Shown: positions 46,521-56,621 of the stretch, in pieces
Position numbering within the stretch: position 1 is the stretch's first letter
How the letters are laid out: each line of letters opens with the position of its first letter
DNA from: Orlajensenia sp001423545
GTDB taxonomy: Bacteria > Actinomycetota > Actinomycetes > Actinomycetales > Microbacteriaceae
Direction: 5' to 3'
Length of the DNA: 64,000 bases
NCBI GenBank assembly: GCA_001423545.1
Contig: LMOK01000002.1
Span: 310,001-374,000 of the forward strand
Translations under genes and position numbers: made by a program
Notes under the pieces: generated by a model
The model's database searches: none
What the model was told of the DNA's origin: nothing
Seen by the model: the letters and a program-made list of their open reading frames with translations, nothing else

Positions 46521-46549
46521 AGCATACGGTGTGCCGCGCGACGTGACAA
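46521..46549 (-). promoter_or_regulatory. Promoter of the tRNA-Glu/Asp/Phe operon
   Basis: On the minus strand the -35 TTGTCA (46549-46544) and -10 TATGCT (46526-46521) are 17 bases apart. Transcription would start near 46514, about 28 bases before tRNA-Glu. The rest of the gap to 46777 holds a CGGCTG/CAGCCG hairpin (46681-46696) and the start region of the M23 gene. Confidence 0.75.
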
Positions 46550-46776
46550 ATCGAGCAGGGAATCCCGTCGACGGCCCCGGAAACATGCGGCTGCATCCGA
46601 TTCTGCGACTGGCGCGGGATGAGCCGGATTTCGATCTGCCATCAGGTTAGATTCCTCGCGGCGGTTCCCGTCGACGCGCTCGGCTGCCATCAGCCGGTCG
46701 TTTCGCCGCTGTTGTTAGTGTTAAAGAAGTGACCAGAGTGATCGCGCATCCCCCCAGCGCGATCGAATGGGGATTC

Positions 46777-48177
46777 ATGGAATACCGCGAGCGGAAGTAC
46801 GGGCTTCGCCGGCGACGACCGGACGCGAGCCCGCGTCGGCCGCGCCTGCGCGTCGGTGCTCGAGTGGCTGCCATCGCCGTCGTCGTCGCGCTGGCCATGA
46901 CGGGCGGCCTCGTGTCCCCGGCGGCCGCCGACGAGTACCCCACATGGGATGACCTGCAGAAGGCGAAGTCGAACACGTCGGCCGCTGCAGACAAGGTCGC
47001 CCAGATCACCGACCTCATCGCGCAGATCGAGGTGCAGGTCGCCGAGACGCAGGCCGAGGCCGAGAAGCGCGGTGCCGAACTCCAGGTCGCGCAGGACGCC
47101 TACGACGAGGCGGTGCGGAAGGCCGCCGAGATCCAGGCGCAGGCCGACGCGAGCCAGAAGGAGGCCGACGCCGCCACGGCGCAGGCCGGCCAGCTCGCGG
47201 CCCAGCTCTATCGCACCGGAGGCACCGACCTCACCGCCAACCTCATGCTCGATCAGGATGCCGAGAAGTCCGACGTCCTGCTGTCGCAGCTCGGCAGCAT
47301 GAGCAAGCTCGTCGAGCGCAGCTCGGAGATCTACGAGTCCGCCCGCACGGCCGCCAACACGGCCAAGTCGCTGGGCGAACAGGCCAAGGTCGCGGAGGGC
47401 GAGCGCGAGAAGCTGCGTATCGCCGCCGAGAATGCTCTCGCCGCCGCGATCGAAGCCCAGCAGGCAGCAGAGGCGGCCCTGGCCGAGTCGCAGGCCAAGA
47501 GTGCAGAACTCGCGGCCCAGCTCGCCTTCCTCCAGGACACCCAGGCCAAGGTCGCCACCGCGTACCAGAAGGGCGTCGAGGAACGAGCCCGCCTGGAACG
47601 CGAGCGTCTGGCCCGCGAGGCAGCGGCTCGGGCGAAGGCCGCAGAAGAGGCCGCCGCTGCAGCTGCTGCCGGCGGTGGCGGTGGCGGAGGCGGAGGCGGC
47701 GGTGGTGGCGGCGGCTGGAACGGTGCCGGCCTGCCCGGTGGCTACGTCTCACCCCAGAGCCTGTGGGGCGTCCCCGCAGGCGGACCCATCACCGACGGGT
47801 ACGGCCCGCGCGCGTCGCTGTGCGGCAGTGGCGGCTGCAGCGGATCGTTCCACTACGGAGCCGACATCGGCGCCGGATGCGGGGCCCCCATCTTCGCCGC
47901 GGCCAGTGGAACCGTCGTCTACGCCGGCTACCTCGGCACCTACGGCAACTACGTCAAGATCGACCACGGCGACGGCATCTACACCGGCTACGCGCACATC
48001 GCCTACGGCGGAACGTACGTCGGCGTGGGCCAGCACGTCAACGTGGGGCAGAACATCGCCGGCGTCGGCACCACGGGTGCCTCGACCGGATGCCACCTCC
48101 ACTTCGAGGTGTACCAGGGCGACTACCGCATCAACCCGTTCCCGTGGATGGCCGGACTCGGAGTACCGCTTGGCTGA
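46777..48177 (+). CDS. M23-family (LytM) peptidoglycan hydrolase with N-terminal coiled coil
   Basis: A 466-residue exported protein. A basic N-region (RRRRPDASPRRPRLR) leads to the hydrophobic signal and PAAADEYPTWDDLQKAKSNT. A long Ala/Glu/Gln-rich coiled coil follows (about residues 55-290), then a run of 15 glycines. The M23 zinc site is complete: SFHYGADIGAGCG (H-x3-D, about 365-377) and CHLHFEVY (H-x-H, about 443-450). Coiled-coil/LytM proteins of this kind cut peptidoglycan cross-links, often under division-complex control. ATG 46777 is chosen; GTG 46729, seven bases after TAGTGT (46716-46721), would add 16 residues and fit leaderless expression. The next gene encodes a matching NlpC/P60 protein and overlaps by eight bases. 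Confidence 0.93.
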   Translation: MEYRERKYGLRRRRPDASPRRPRLRVGARVAAIAVVVALAMTGGLVSPAAADEYPTWDDLQKAKSNTSAAADKVAQITDLIAQIEVQVAETQAEAEKRGAELQVAQDAYDEAVRKAAEIQAQADASQKEADAATAQAGQLAAQLYRTGGTDLTANLMLDQDAEKSDVLLSQLGSMSKLVERSSEIYESARTAANTAKSLGEQAKVAEGEREKLRIAAENALAAAIEAQQAAEAALAESQAKSAELAAQLAFLQDTQAKVATAYQKGVEERARLERERLAREAAARAKAAEEAAAAAAAGGGGGGGGGGGGGGGWNGAGLPGGYVSPQSLWGVPAGGPITDGYGPRASLCGSGGCSGSFHYGADIGAGCGAPIFAAASGTVVYAGYLGTYGNYVKIDHGDGIYTGYAHIAYGGTYVGVGQHVNVGQNIAGVGTTGASTGCHLHFEVYQGDYRINPFPWMAGLGVPLG

Positions 48178-49522
48178 GAAGGACCGCTCCCGCGGATCGC
48201 GACTGACACCGTTCTCGCTGTTCGCCGTGCTGACGGCCGGTGCCGTGACGGCATCCGTCGGCATCGTCGCACCGGCACTCGCCGACCCCGGGTACCCGTC
48301 GTGGGACGAGATCCAGACGGCGAAGAAGAACGAGGCCACCAAGAAGGCCGAGATCACCCGCGTCACGGACCTGCTCGCCGGGCTCTCCGCGGCCGCCGAG
48401 GAGGCGTCGAAGCAGTCGCAGATCGCCGCAGAGGCCTACCGGAACGCCCTCGAGGCGCTGGCCACGGCACAGGAGCGCGAGAAGGACCTGCGGTCGCAGG
48501 CGGATGCCGCAGCCAAGACGGCGAAGACATCGAAGATGCGCGCCGGACTGATCGCGGCGCACCTCGCGCGCTCGGGCGGAAAGGACCTCTCGGTCGACCT
48601 GTTCCTGAACGGCGACAAGGCCGAGGACCTGCTGCACCGACTGGGATCGGCGTCGAAGCTGAGCGAGCAGTCCCAGGAGATCTACACCGAGGCCCTGCAG
48701 GACGCCAACACCGCGACGGCACTGGCCGCTGAGGCCGATTCAGCGGCAGCCGAGCGCAAGAAGCTCGCCGCAGACGCCGAGACGAAGCTCGCCAGCGCGC
48801 AGGTCGCTGCGCAGGCCGCAGAAGACGCCTACGCCGAGCAGGTCAAGTACTCCGACGAGCTGTACAGCCAGCTGGCCACGCTGAAGGACACGACGGCCGC
48901 GCTCGAGAAGGACCGCATCGAGGGGATCGCCGCAGCCGAGGCCGCAGCCGCCGCAGAGCGGGCGGCCGCTGAGAAGGCGGCTGCCGAGAAGGCTGCCGCC
49001 GACAAGGCCGCGGCCGACAAAGCCGCCGAGGACGCCGCCAACAACGGCGGCGGTGGTGGTGGCGGCGGCGGAGGCGGCGGTGCCCCGGCGCCTGCGCCGG
49101 CTCCTGCACCGGCGCCAGCTCCCGCTCCGGCACCGGCTCCGAACGGCAACCTCGTGGAGACCGCCATCGGCTTCGCATCAGCGCAGCTCGGCAAGCCCTA
49201 TGCCTCGCCCGGCGACAGCTGGAACACCTGGGACTGTTCCGGGCTCACCAAGGCCGCCTACGCGGCGGCGGGCTCCTACATCGGCACGCACTCGGCCACC
49301 AACCAGTATTGGACGATGGCCGGACAGGGGCGCCTCGTGCCCTATTCGCAGCGCCAGCGCGGCGACCTCATCTTCTGGGGCAGCGGAGGCGACTACTACC
49401 ACGTGGCCATCTACCTCGGCGGCGACCGCATCCTCGAGGCGGCCGACTGGGGCAAGCCCGTGCGCGAGTGGTACATCTGGGGCGGCTACGACGTGGCAGG
49501 CATGGTCGGACGCCCGGGCTAG
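48170..49522 (+). CDS. NlpC/P60 (C40) peptidoglycan hydrolase with N-terminal coiled coil
   Basis: A 450-residue exported protein. The signal region is RLTPFSLFAVLTAGAVTASV, and the mature part starts ADPGYPSWDEIQTAKKNE, the same opening as the upstream M23 protein (YPTWDDLQKAKSN). A coiled coil of about 230 residues follows, then Ala/Lys-rich repeats, 12 glycines and an (AP)n linker. The C-terminal NlpC/P60 domain has the catalytic Cys in WDCSGLTKAAYA (about residues 352-363) and His in YYHVAIYLG (about 406-414). It would cut stem peptides between D-Glu and the diamino acid. The start is a TTG at 48170 inside the M23 gene, with CGGAG six bases upstream. Two hydrolases with a shared targeting domain are thus made together. 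Confidence 0.92.
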   Translation: MAEKDRSRGSRLTPFSLFAVLTAGAVTASVGIVAPALADPGYPSWDEIQTAKKNEATKKAEITRVTDLLAGLSAAAEEASKQSQIAAEAYRNALEALATAQEREKDLRSQADAAAKTAKTSKMRAGLIAAHLARSGGKDLSVDLFLNGDKAEDLLHRLGSASKLSEQSQEIYTEALQDANTATALAAEADSAAAERKKLAADAETKLASAQVAAQAAEDAYAEQVKYSDELYSQLATLKDTTAALEKDRIEGIAAAEAAAAAERAAAEKAAAEKAAADKAAADKAAEDAANNGGGGGGGGGGGGAPAPAPAPAPAPAPAPAPAPNGNLVETAIGFASAQLGKPYASPGDSWNTWDCSGLTKAAYAAAGSYIGTHSATNQYWTMAGQGRLVPYSQRQRGDLIFWGSGGDYYHVAIYLGGDRILEAADWGKPVREWYIWGGYDVAGMVGRPG

Positions 49523-49536
49523 CACCGGACACGCGA

Positions 49537-49562
49537 AAGGGGCGAGCCGCAGCCCGCCCCTT
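49537..49562. terminator. Two-way terminator between NlpC/P60 gene and ppa
   Basis: AAGGGGCG (49537-49544) pairs with CGCCCCTT (49555-49562) around a ten-base loop. The outer AA/TT pairs give short A/T ends on both strands. It serves convergent genes. Confidence 0.75.
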
Positions 49563-49582
49563 CAGCATCCGTTCGAGAAGTT

Positions 49583-50077
49583 CTAGTGCTTCTCGTGTCC
49601 GGGGAACGCCTCGATCGACTTCTGGATGATCGCCTCGGCCTCAGCAGCGTTGCCCCATGCCTCGACCTTGACCCACTTGCCGGGCTCCAGGTCCTTGTAG
49701 TGCTCGAAGAAGTGCTTGAGCTCGTTCTTGGTCTGCTCGGGCACGTCGTCGATGTCCTGGATGTGGGCCCAGCGCGGGTCCTTGGCCGGCACGACGATGA
49801 CCTTGGCGTCTCCGCCGGCCTCATCGCTCATGTCGAGGTAGCCGACGGGGCGAACCGAGACGCCGACGCCCGGGTAGACCGGGTACTCGAGGAGCAGGAG
49901 CGCGTCGAGGGGGTCGCCGTCATCGGCCAGCGTGTTCTCGAAGAACCCGTAGTCGGTCGGGTACGCGAAGCTCGTGAAGAGCACGCGGTCGAGGTAGACA
50001 CGACCGGTCTCGTGGTCGACCTCGTACTTGTTGCGGCTCCCCTTGGGGATTTCGACGACGACGTCGTATGCGGCCAT
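49583..50077 (-). CDS. ppa: Inorganic pyrophosphatase (type I)
   Basis: A 164-residue soluble enzyme, normal length for actinobacterial type I pyrophosphatase. The active site is complete: EIPKGSRNKYEVDHETGRVYLDR (about residues 9-31), YPTDYGFFENTLADDGDPLDALLL (about 40-63, including the D-x-D-P-x-D metal ligands) and KDPRWAHIQDIDDVP (about 97-111). It splits pyrophosphate and pulls biosynthetic reactions forward. ATG 50077 has an AAGGAG site eight bases upstream. It is divergent from tilS over 46 bases. Confidence 0.97.
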   Translation of the reverse strand: MAAYDVVVEIPKGSRNKYEVDHETGRVYLDRVLFTSFAYPTDYGFFENTLADDGDPLDALLLLEYPVYPGVGVSVRPVGYLDMSDEAGGDAKVIVVPAKDPRWAHIQDIDDVPEQTKNELKHFFEHYKDLEPGKWVKVEAWGNAAEAEAIIQKSIEAFPGHEKH

Positions 50078-50111
50078 GTTCTGTTCTCCTTGAGTGTCGG
50101 GAAAGTCGGCT

Positions 50112-50117
50112 TAAGGT
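50112..50117 (+). promoter_or_regulatory. -10 element for leaderless tilS
   Basis: TAAGGT, then six bases, then ATG 50124. Confidence 0.6.
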
Positions 50118-50123
50118 TACTGG

Positions 50124-51143
50124 ATGGAGTCCGAGCGCCGTCCCCGGCTGACCCCCGCCATCGCCGACGTGCGCCGTGCAGTACGCAGCTGCATCGATGA
50201 CCTCGCCCCGGCGACGACGGATGCGCTGCTCCTCGTCGCGCTGAGCGGCGGCGCCGACTCTCTCGCCCTCGCCGGGGCGACAGCCTTCGAGGCGCCACGG
50301 TCGGCGATGCGCGCCGGCGCCGTCATCGTCGACCACGGGCTGCAGGCTGACTCGGCCGCGGTGGCGGAGCGAGCTGCGGCCCAAGCCCGGGCGCTCGGCC
50401 TCGATCCGGTATTGGTGCGCCGGGTGGACGTCGCGGCGGCGACGGATGCCGGGGGACCCGAGGCTGCCGCCCGTGACGCCCGCTACGAGGCCCTGAACGC
50501 CGTCGCCGCCGAGACCGGTGCTCTCGCCGTCCTGGTCGGCCACACGCTCGACGACCAGGCCGAGACCGTGCTGCTGGGGCTCGCTCGTGGTTCGGGGGGT
50601 TCGAGTCTGCAGGGCATGGCTGCGGCATCCGGGACGCTGCGACGCCCGCTCCTCGGCATCCGTCGATCGACCACGCGCCAGTTCTGCACCGACGCCGGAC
50701 TCGACGTCTGGGACGACCCGCACAACGACAGCGACCTCTATGCGCGCGTGCGGGTGCGCTCGAGCGTGCTGCCCGTGCTCGAGACCGAGCTCGGTCCCGG
50801 CATCGCCGAAGCCCTCGCCCGCACGGCGGAGCAGTTGCGTGAGGACTCCGAGGCGCTCGACTCCATGGTCGAGGAGACCATCGAGGAGATCTGCGAGCCG
50901 GCCGAGGCCGGAATCGCGGTGTCGGTCGGCGCCCTGGCGGCGAACCCGGCCGCGCTGCGGCAGCGCATCATCCGTCACGTGGTGGACAGCGAGTTCGGCG
51001 TGAGTCTGAGCCGGGTTCAGACTCTGGCCGTCGCCAGGCTGGTCACGGACTGGCACGGCCAGAAACCGCTCGATCTGCCGGGTATTAGAGTGAAACGCGA
51101 CGGCGGACTGATCGTGTTCACCGCAGCGTCGACTCCCCTCTGA
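50124..51143 (+). CDS. tilS: tRNA(Ile)-lysidine synthetase
   Basis: A 339-residue PP-loop ATPase that converts C34 of tRNA-Ile(CAU) to lysidine so that it reads AUA. The PP-loop is LLVALSGGADSLALAGATAF (about residues 36-55, S-G-G-A-D-S). The HTLDDQAETVLLGLARGSG block (about 141-159) and RRPLLGIRRSTTRQFC follow, then the DPHNDSD region (about 199-205). The E. coli-type C-terminal domain is absent, as is usual for short actinobacterial TilS. A TAAGGT hexamer six bases before ATG suggests leaderless expression. hpt follows after 61 bases containing evenly spaced GATC words. Confidence 0.96.
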   Translation: MESERRPRLTPAIADVRRAVRSCIDDLAPATTDALLLVALSGGADSLALAGATAFEAPRSAMRAGAVIVDHGLQADSAAVAERAAAQARALGLDPVLVRRVDVAAATDAGGPEAAARDARYEALNAVAAETGALAVLVGHTLDDQAETVLLGLARGSGGSSLQGMAAASGTLRRPLLGIRRSTTRQFCTDAGLDVWDDPHNDSDLYARVRVRSSVLPVLETELGPGIAEALARTAEQLREDSEALDSMVEETIEEICEPAEAGIAVSVGALAANPAALRQRIIRHVVDSEFGVSLSRVQTLAVARLVTDWHGQKPLDLPGIRVKRDGGLIVFTAASTPL

Positions 51144-51204
51144 TCACACCCGGATCACCCTGATCACACCCTGATCGACCCAAGCGGAACGGAAACCCCA
51201 GGCC

Positions 51205-51756
51205 ATGGAAGCCCACGACATCGACGGCCAGCTCACCGAGATGCTGCTGAGCGAAGAAGACATCCACGCGAAGCTCGCCGAGCTCGCCCGGGTGATCGAG
51301 GTCGACTACGCAGACAAGAACGTGCTCCTGGTCGGCGTGCTGAAGGGCGCGGTCATGGTCATGGCCGACCTCGCCCGTGAGCTGCGCATCCACGCCAACA
51401 TGGACTGGATGGCCGTCTCCTCGTACGGCAGCGGCACGCAGTCGAGTGGAGTCGTGCGCATCCTGAAGGACCTCGACACCGACGTCACCGGCCGTCACGT
51501 GCTCATCGTCGAGGACATCATCGACTCCGGGCTCACGCTGAGCTGGCTGCAGTCCAACCTGGTCACGCGCGGTGCGGCGTCGGTCGAGATCTGCGCCCTG
51601 CTGCGCAAGCCGGATGCCGCGAAGGTCGCCGTCGACGTCAAGTACCTCGGCTTCGACATCCCGAACCAGTTCGTCGTGGGCTACGGCCTCGACTACGCCG
51701 AGAAGTACCGCAACCTGCGCGGCGTCGGCATCCTCGCGCCGCACGTCTACAGCTGA
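51205..51756 (+). CDS. hpt: Hypoxanthine phosphoribosyltransferase
   Basis: A 183-residue purine-salvage enzyme, normal length. The PRPP-binding motif is HVLIVEDIIDSGLTLSWLQ (about residues 97-115). VGVLKGAVMVMADLAREL (about 43-60) and the flexible loop MAVSSYGSGTQSSGVVRI (about 71-88) are typical. The end PNQFVVGYGLDYAEKYRNLR is highly conserved. It makes IMP/GMP from hypoxanthine/guanine and PRPP. In many bacteria tilS, hpt and ftsH are consecutive; here a terminator at 51756-51776 and one extra gene separate hpt from ftsH. Confidence 0.97.
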   Translation: MEAHDIDGQLTEMLLSEEDIHAKLAELARVIEVDYADKNVLLVGVLKGAVMVMADLARELRIHANMDWMAVSSYGSGTQSSGVVRILKDLDTDVTGRHVLIVEDIIDSGLTLSWLQSNLVTRGAASVEICALLRKPDAAKVAVDVKYLGFDIPNQFVVGYGLDYAEKYRNLRGVGILAPHVYS

Positions 51757-51776
51757 GGTCGGGTCTCGCCCGACCT
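51756..51776 (+). terminator. Hairpin terminator after hpt
   Basis: AGGTCGGG (51756-51763) pairs perfectly with CCCGACCT (51769-51776) around TCTCG. The first base is the last base of the hpt stop. Confidence 0.75.
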
Positions 51777-51832
51777 GCAGCCCTGGACGCACGAGTTTCA
51801 GGCCGTTCATAGCCTTCGCGATGAGCGGAAGC

Positions 51833-51838
51833 TATATT
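51833..51838 (+). promoter_or_regulatory. -10 element for the leaderless methyltransferase-like gene
   Basis: TATATT, then GACGCC, then ATG 51845. It is the most A/T-rich -10 in the window. Confidence 0.6.
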
Positions 51839-51844
51839 GACGCC

Positions 51845-52726
51845 ATGCGACTCCCGATCAGGCCGCTTTCCGGGCGTTGGCCCGCGCCGCTGCAGAAGGC
51901 ATTCACCCGGTTCTTCTGGCGCGACCCCAGCGTCATCCTCGATCCGGATGTCTCCGCGGAGGACTTCCGCCGTGCGATGTCGGCGATCCACGTCGGCGAG
52001 ACCATCAAGATCACCGAGGGGGACAGGCACCCGGCTGCCGACGCCCTCATCATCGACAACATCGACCTGACGGATGCCGTCATCGTCGATATCGGCGCAT
52101 CGGACGGGTCGACGTCCGTCGACCTGATCGGCAAGCTCCCGACCTTCGGCGAGTACATCATCGCCGACCTGTACTTCCATCTCACCGCGCGTCGGTCGGG
52201 CGGTCGCACCTACCTGTTCGACCAGGCGGGGGAGTGCATCCTCGTCGTGGGTCCCCGCGCCGTCGCGTGGCCGAGCCTCTCCGGATCGGTGCGGCGGCTG
52301 TACTCGCGCCGGATCGCCCGAGCGCTCCGGCCCGACGTCCCGGTGGAGCAGGTGCTCCTGCTGAACCCCGATGCCCGAGCGCTGATGGCCTCCGACCCCA
52401 GGGTCACATTCCGCCAGCACGACGTCTTCACCCGCTGGGGCGAGCCGAGGCCGACCCTCATCAAGGTGGCCAACCTGCTCCGTCAGCTGTACTTCCCGGA
52501 TGACATGCTGCGCGCCGGCGTCGCCTCGGTGCTCGACAGTCTCGACGAGGGCGGCTATTTCCTCATCGTCGACAACTCGCGCATCAAGGACATGCCACCG
52601 AGGGCGGGCCTGTACCGGAGAACCGGAGACCGCTTCGCCGTGGTCGAGGAGACTCCGAACCGGCCGGAGATCGGCGACCTCATCGAGAGCGTGAGACTCC
52701 CGTCGGCGGTGGCGCGGTCGGAGTGA
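51845..52726 (+). CDS. Class I SAM-dependent methyltransferase-like protein
   Basis: A 293-residue soluble protein. The SAM-binding motif I is probably DAVIVDIGASDGSTSVDLIG (about residues 78-97), followed by a motif-II-like acidic strand EYIIADLYFHL. A later strand VTFRQHDVFTRWG (about 189-201) and RPTLIKVANLLRQLYF, then ASVLDSLDEGGYFLIVDNSR (about 226-245), fit motifs post-II to IV of the fold ('GGYFLIVD'). The N-terminal 60 residues are basic then acidic, without known domain. The substrate is unknown. ATG 51845 is supported by TATATT six bases upstream; ATG 51821 would place that promoter inside the gene. It interrupts the usual hpt-ftsH neighbourhood and behaves as a separate unit. Confidence 0.72.
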   Translation: MRLPIRPLSGRWPAPLQKAFTRFFWRDPSVILDPDVSAEDFRRAMSAIHVGETIKITEGDRHPAADALIIDNIDLTDAVIVDIGASDGSTSVDLIGKLPTFGEYIIADLYFHLTARRSGGRTYLFDQAGECILVVGPRAVAWPSLSGSVRRLYSRRIARALRPDVPVEQVLLLNPDARALMASDPRVTFRQHDVFTRWGEPRPTLIKVANLLRQLYFPDDMLRAGVASVLDSLDEGGYFLIVDNSRIKDMPPRAGLYRRTGDRFAVVEETPNRPEIGDLIESVRLPSAVARSE

Positions 52727-52796
52727 CGCTCGTCGGCACTTGGGCGCTGCGGCAAGCCGTGAGCGAACATGGAGCAAGTGCACAGCGCCCGGGCGA

Positions 52797-52802
52797 TACC
52801 CT
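52797..52802 (+). promoter_or_regulatory. -10 element before ftsH
   Basis: TACCCT lies nine bases before ATG 52812, giving a very short or absent leader. GGGCGCTG (52742-52749) and CAGCGCCC (52783-52790) upstream could pair across a long loop. Confidence 0.45.
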
Positions 52803-52811
52803 CAGAGCACC

Positions 52812-54827
<2,016 letters not shown>

Positions 54828-54840
54828 ACCGGGAGCGCGT

Positions 54841-55437
54841 GTGACGGGCGTCGATCGGCCACGCATCGAAGCCGCCGTGACCGAGCTGCTGCTCGCGATC
54901 GGCGAGGATCCCTCTCGGCCCGGGCTCGTGAAGACCCCGAAGCGCGTCGCGGACTCCTACGCGGAGTTCTTCGGCGGGCTCGAGGTCGACCCGGTGTCGC
55001 ACCTGCTCGACGCCGTCCCGTTGGGCTCCAGCGACGACGGCCTGCCGCAGACAAGCGACGCCGTCATCGTGCGGGGGATCGACTTCAGGTCGATCTGCGA
55101 GCACCACCTGTTGCCGTTCGTCGGCATCGTGCACGTCGCCTACCTCCCCGGTGAGCGGGTCGTCGGACTGGGCAAGCTGGCCGACGTCGTCGAGACCCTC
55201 TCCACCCGTCCCCAGTTGCAGGAACGACTGACCGAGGAGATCGCCGACGCGCTCGAGACCGGGCTCGCCGCCCGGGGAGTCCTCGTGGTGATGGATGCCG
55301 TTCACCGGTGCGTCGTCGCCCGCGGCTCGCGCCAGGCCGGCAGCTCGACCGTCACGGTGGCCAGCCGAGGCGAGCTGACGGATGCCGTCGCCCGTGCCGA
55401 GCTCATGGCGCTCATCGGCGAATCCCCGCGTGCCTGA
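54841..55437 (+). CDS. folE: GTP cyclohydrolase I
   Basis: A 198-residue enzyme making 7,8-dihydroneopterin triphosphate from GTP, the first step of folate synthesis. The zinc and catalytic block is SICEHHLLPFVGIVHVAYLP (about residues 83-102: Cys and two His). VVGLGKLADVVETLSTRPQLQERLTEEIADAL (about 107-138) and VMDAVHRCVVARGSRQAGS (about 150-168, with the second Cys) complete it. The start is GTG 54841, 13 bases after ftsH, so it is probably co-transcribed with ftsH. folP follows with one base between stop and start. Confidence 0.97.
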   Translation: MTGVDRPRIEAAVTELLLAIGEDPSRPGLVKTPKRVADSYAEFFGGLEVDPVSHLLDAVPLGSSDDGLPQTSDAVIVRGIDFRSICEHHLLPFVGIVHVAYLPGERVVGLGKLADVVETLSTRPQLQERLTEEIADALETGLAARGVLVVMDAVHRCVVARGSRQAGSSTVTVASRGELTDAVARAELMALIGESPRA

Positions 55438-55438
55438 G

Positions 55439-56257
55439 ATGACTGCATCCGTCGACACCGTCATCCTCGGTGTGCTGAACGTGACCCCCGATTCGTTCAG
55501 CGACGGCGGCCGCTGGGTCGACACCGACTCCGCCATCGCTCACGCGGAGGCGCTGATGGCCGAGGGCGCCGACCTGATCGACGTGGGTGGGGAGTCCACC
55601 CGCCCCGGCGCCGAGCGCGTCGACCCCGTGGCCGAGCAGGGGCGAGTGATCCCCGTGATCGCCGCCCTCAGCGCGGCGGGCATCGCCGTGAGCGTCGACA
55701 CCATGAACGCGTCGACGGCGGTCGAGGCGGTCACCGCCGGCGCGGCGGTCGTGAACGACGTCTCCGGCGGCCTCGCCGACCCCGACATGGCGGCAGCCGT
55801 CGCCGACCTCGACGTGCACTACGTCGCGATGCACTGGCGCGGGCACTCCAAGCACATGAATGATCTCGCCCGCTACGGCGACGTCGTGGCCGACGTGCGG
55901 TCGGAGCTCGCTCAGCGTGTCGACGCCCTGATGGCCGCGGGCATCAGGTCCGACCGCATCATCCTCGACCCCGGGCTCGGCTTCGCCAAGCGTGCCGAGC
56001 ACGACTGGGAGCTGCTCGCCAACCTCGGCGAGCTCGCCGGCCTGGGGCATCCGCTTCTCATCGGGGCGTCGCGCAAGCGGTTCCTCGGGCGTCTGCTGCC
56101 CGCCGACGCGCCGGTGGCCGACCGGGACCTCCCGACGGCCGTGGTGAGCGCGCTGAGCGCTCGCGCCGGGGTGTGGGGCGTGCGCGTGCACGACGTTCTC
56201 GGCACGCGCCGCGCCCTCGACGTCGTGCGCGCATGGCAAGGTGGAGAGCGTGGATAA
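55439..56257 (+). CDS. folP: Dihydropteroate synthase
   Basis: A 272-residue TIM-barrel enzyme joining p-aminobenzoate to the pterin pyrophosphate; it is the sulfonamide target. Signature regions: GVLNVTPDSFSDGG (about residues 10-23), DVGGESTRPGAERV (about 46-59), VSVDTMNASTA, VVNDVSGGLADP, HWRGHSKHMND, LDPGLGFAKRAEHDWELL (about 174-191) and IGASRKRFLG (about 204-213). ATG 55439 is used; GTG 55430 would overlap folE by eight bases and add three residues. The 3' end overlaps folB. Confidence 0.96.
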   Translation: MTASVDTVILGVLNVTPDSFSDGGRWVDTDSAIAHAEALMAEGADLIDVGGESTRPGAERVDPVAEQGRVIPVIAALSAAGIAVSVDTMNASTAVEAVTAGAAVVNDVSGGLADPDMAAAVADLDVHYVAMHWRGHSKHMNDLARYGDVVADVRSELAQRVDALMAAGIRSDRIILDPGLGFAKRAEHDWELLANLGELAGLGHPLLIGASRKRFLGRLLPADAPVADRDLPTAVVSALSARAGVWGVRVHDVLGTRRALDVVRAWQGGERG

Positions 56258-56621
56258 GACGCTCGACAGCATCAGCATCACCGGACTGCGCATCGACGCG
56301 CACCACGGGGTGTTCGAACACGAGCGCCGCGACGGCCAGGAGTTCGTGATCGACGCCACGGTGTGGCTCGATTTCGCCGGGGCGGCGGCCGATGACGAAC
56401 TGGCGCAGACGATCCACTACGGAGAACTGGCCGTCGAGATCGCCGAGGCCGTGCGCCGCGATCCCGTCGACCTCATCGAGACCCTGGCCGAGCGCATCGC
56501 CGCCACGGTGCTGGCGCATCCCGCAGCCCACGAGGTGCGCGTCACAGTGCACAAGCCGCAGGCCCCCATCCCCGAGCGATTCGACGACGTGTCCGTCAGC
56601 ATCACCCGGGGCCGCGCGTGA
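56250..56621 (+). CDS. folB: Dihydroneopterin aldolase
   Basis: A 123-residue enzyme, normal length, acting between folE and folK products. ITGLRIDAHHGVFEHERRDGQEFVID (about residues 9-34) contains the substrate-binding Glu and the HGVF-type motif. TIHYGELAVEIAEAV and DLIETLAERIAATVL (about 73-87) complete the tunnel fold, and VTVHKPQAPIP includes the catalytic Lys. GTG 56250 overlaps the folP stop by eight bases, with AAGGTGG upstream; GTG 56241 is an alternative. The stop overlaps folK (GTGA). Confidence 0.95.
   Translation: MDKTLDSISITGLRIDAHHGVFEHERRDGQEFVIDATVWLDFAGAAADDELAQTIHYGELAVEIAEAVRRDPVDLIETLAERIAATVLAHPAAHEVRVTVHKPQAPIPERFDDVSVSITRGRA

Noticed and set aside
46529..46776. c-di-AMP (ydaO-type) riboswitch before the hydrolase pair, known upstream of some actinobacterial wall hydrolases.
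   Set aside because: I could not find the conserved core, and a likely promoter lies right next to the coding region, leaving no room for it.
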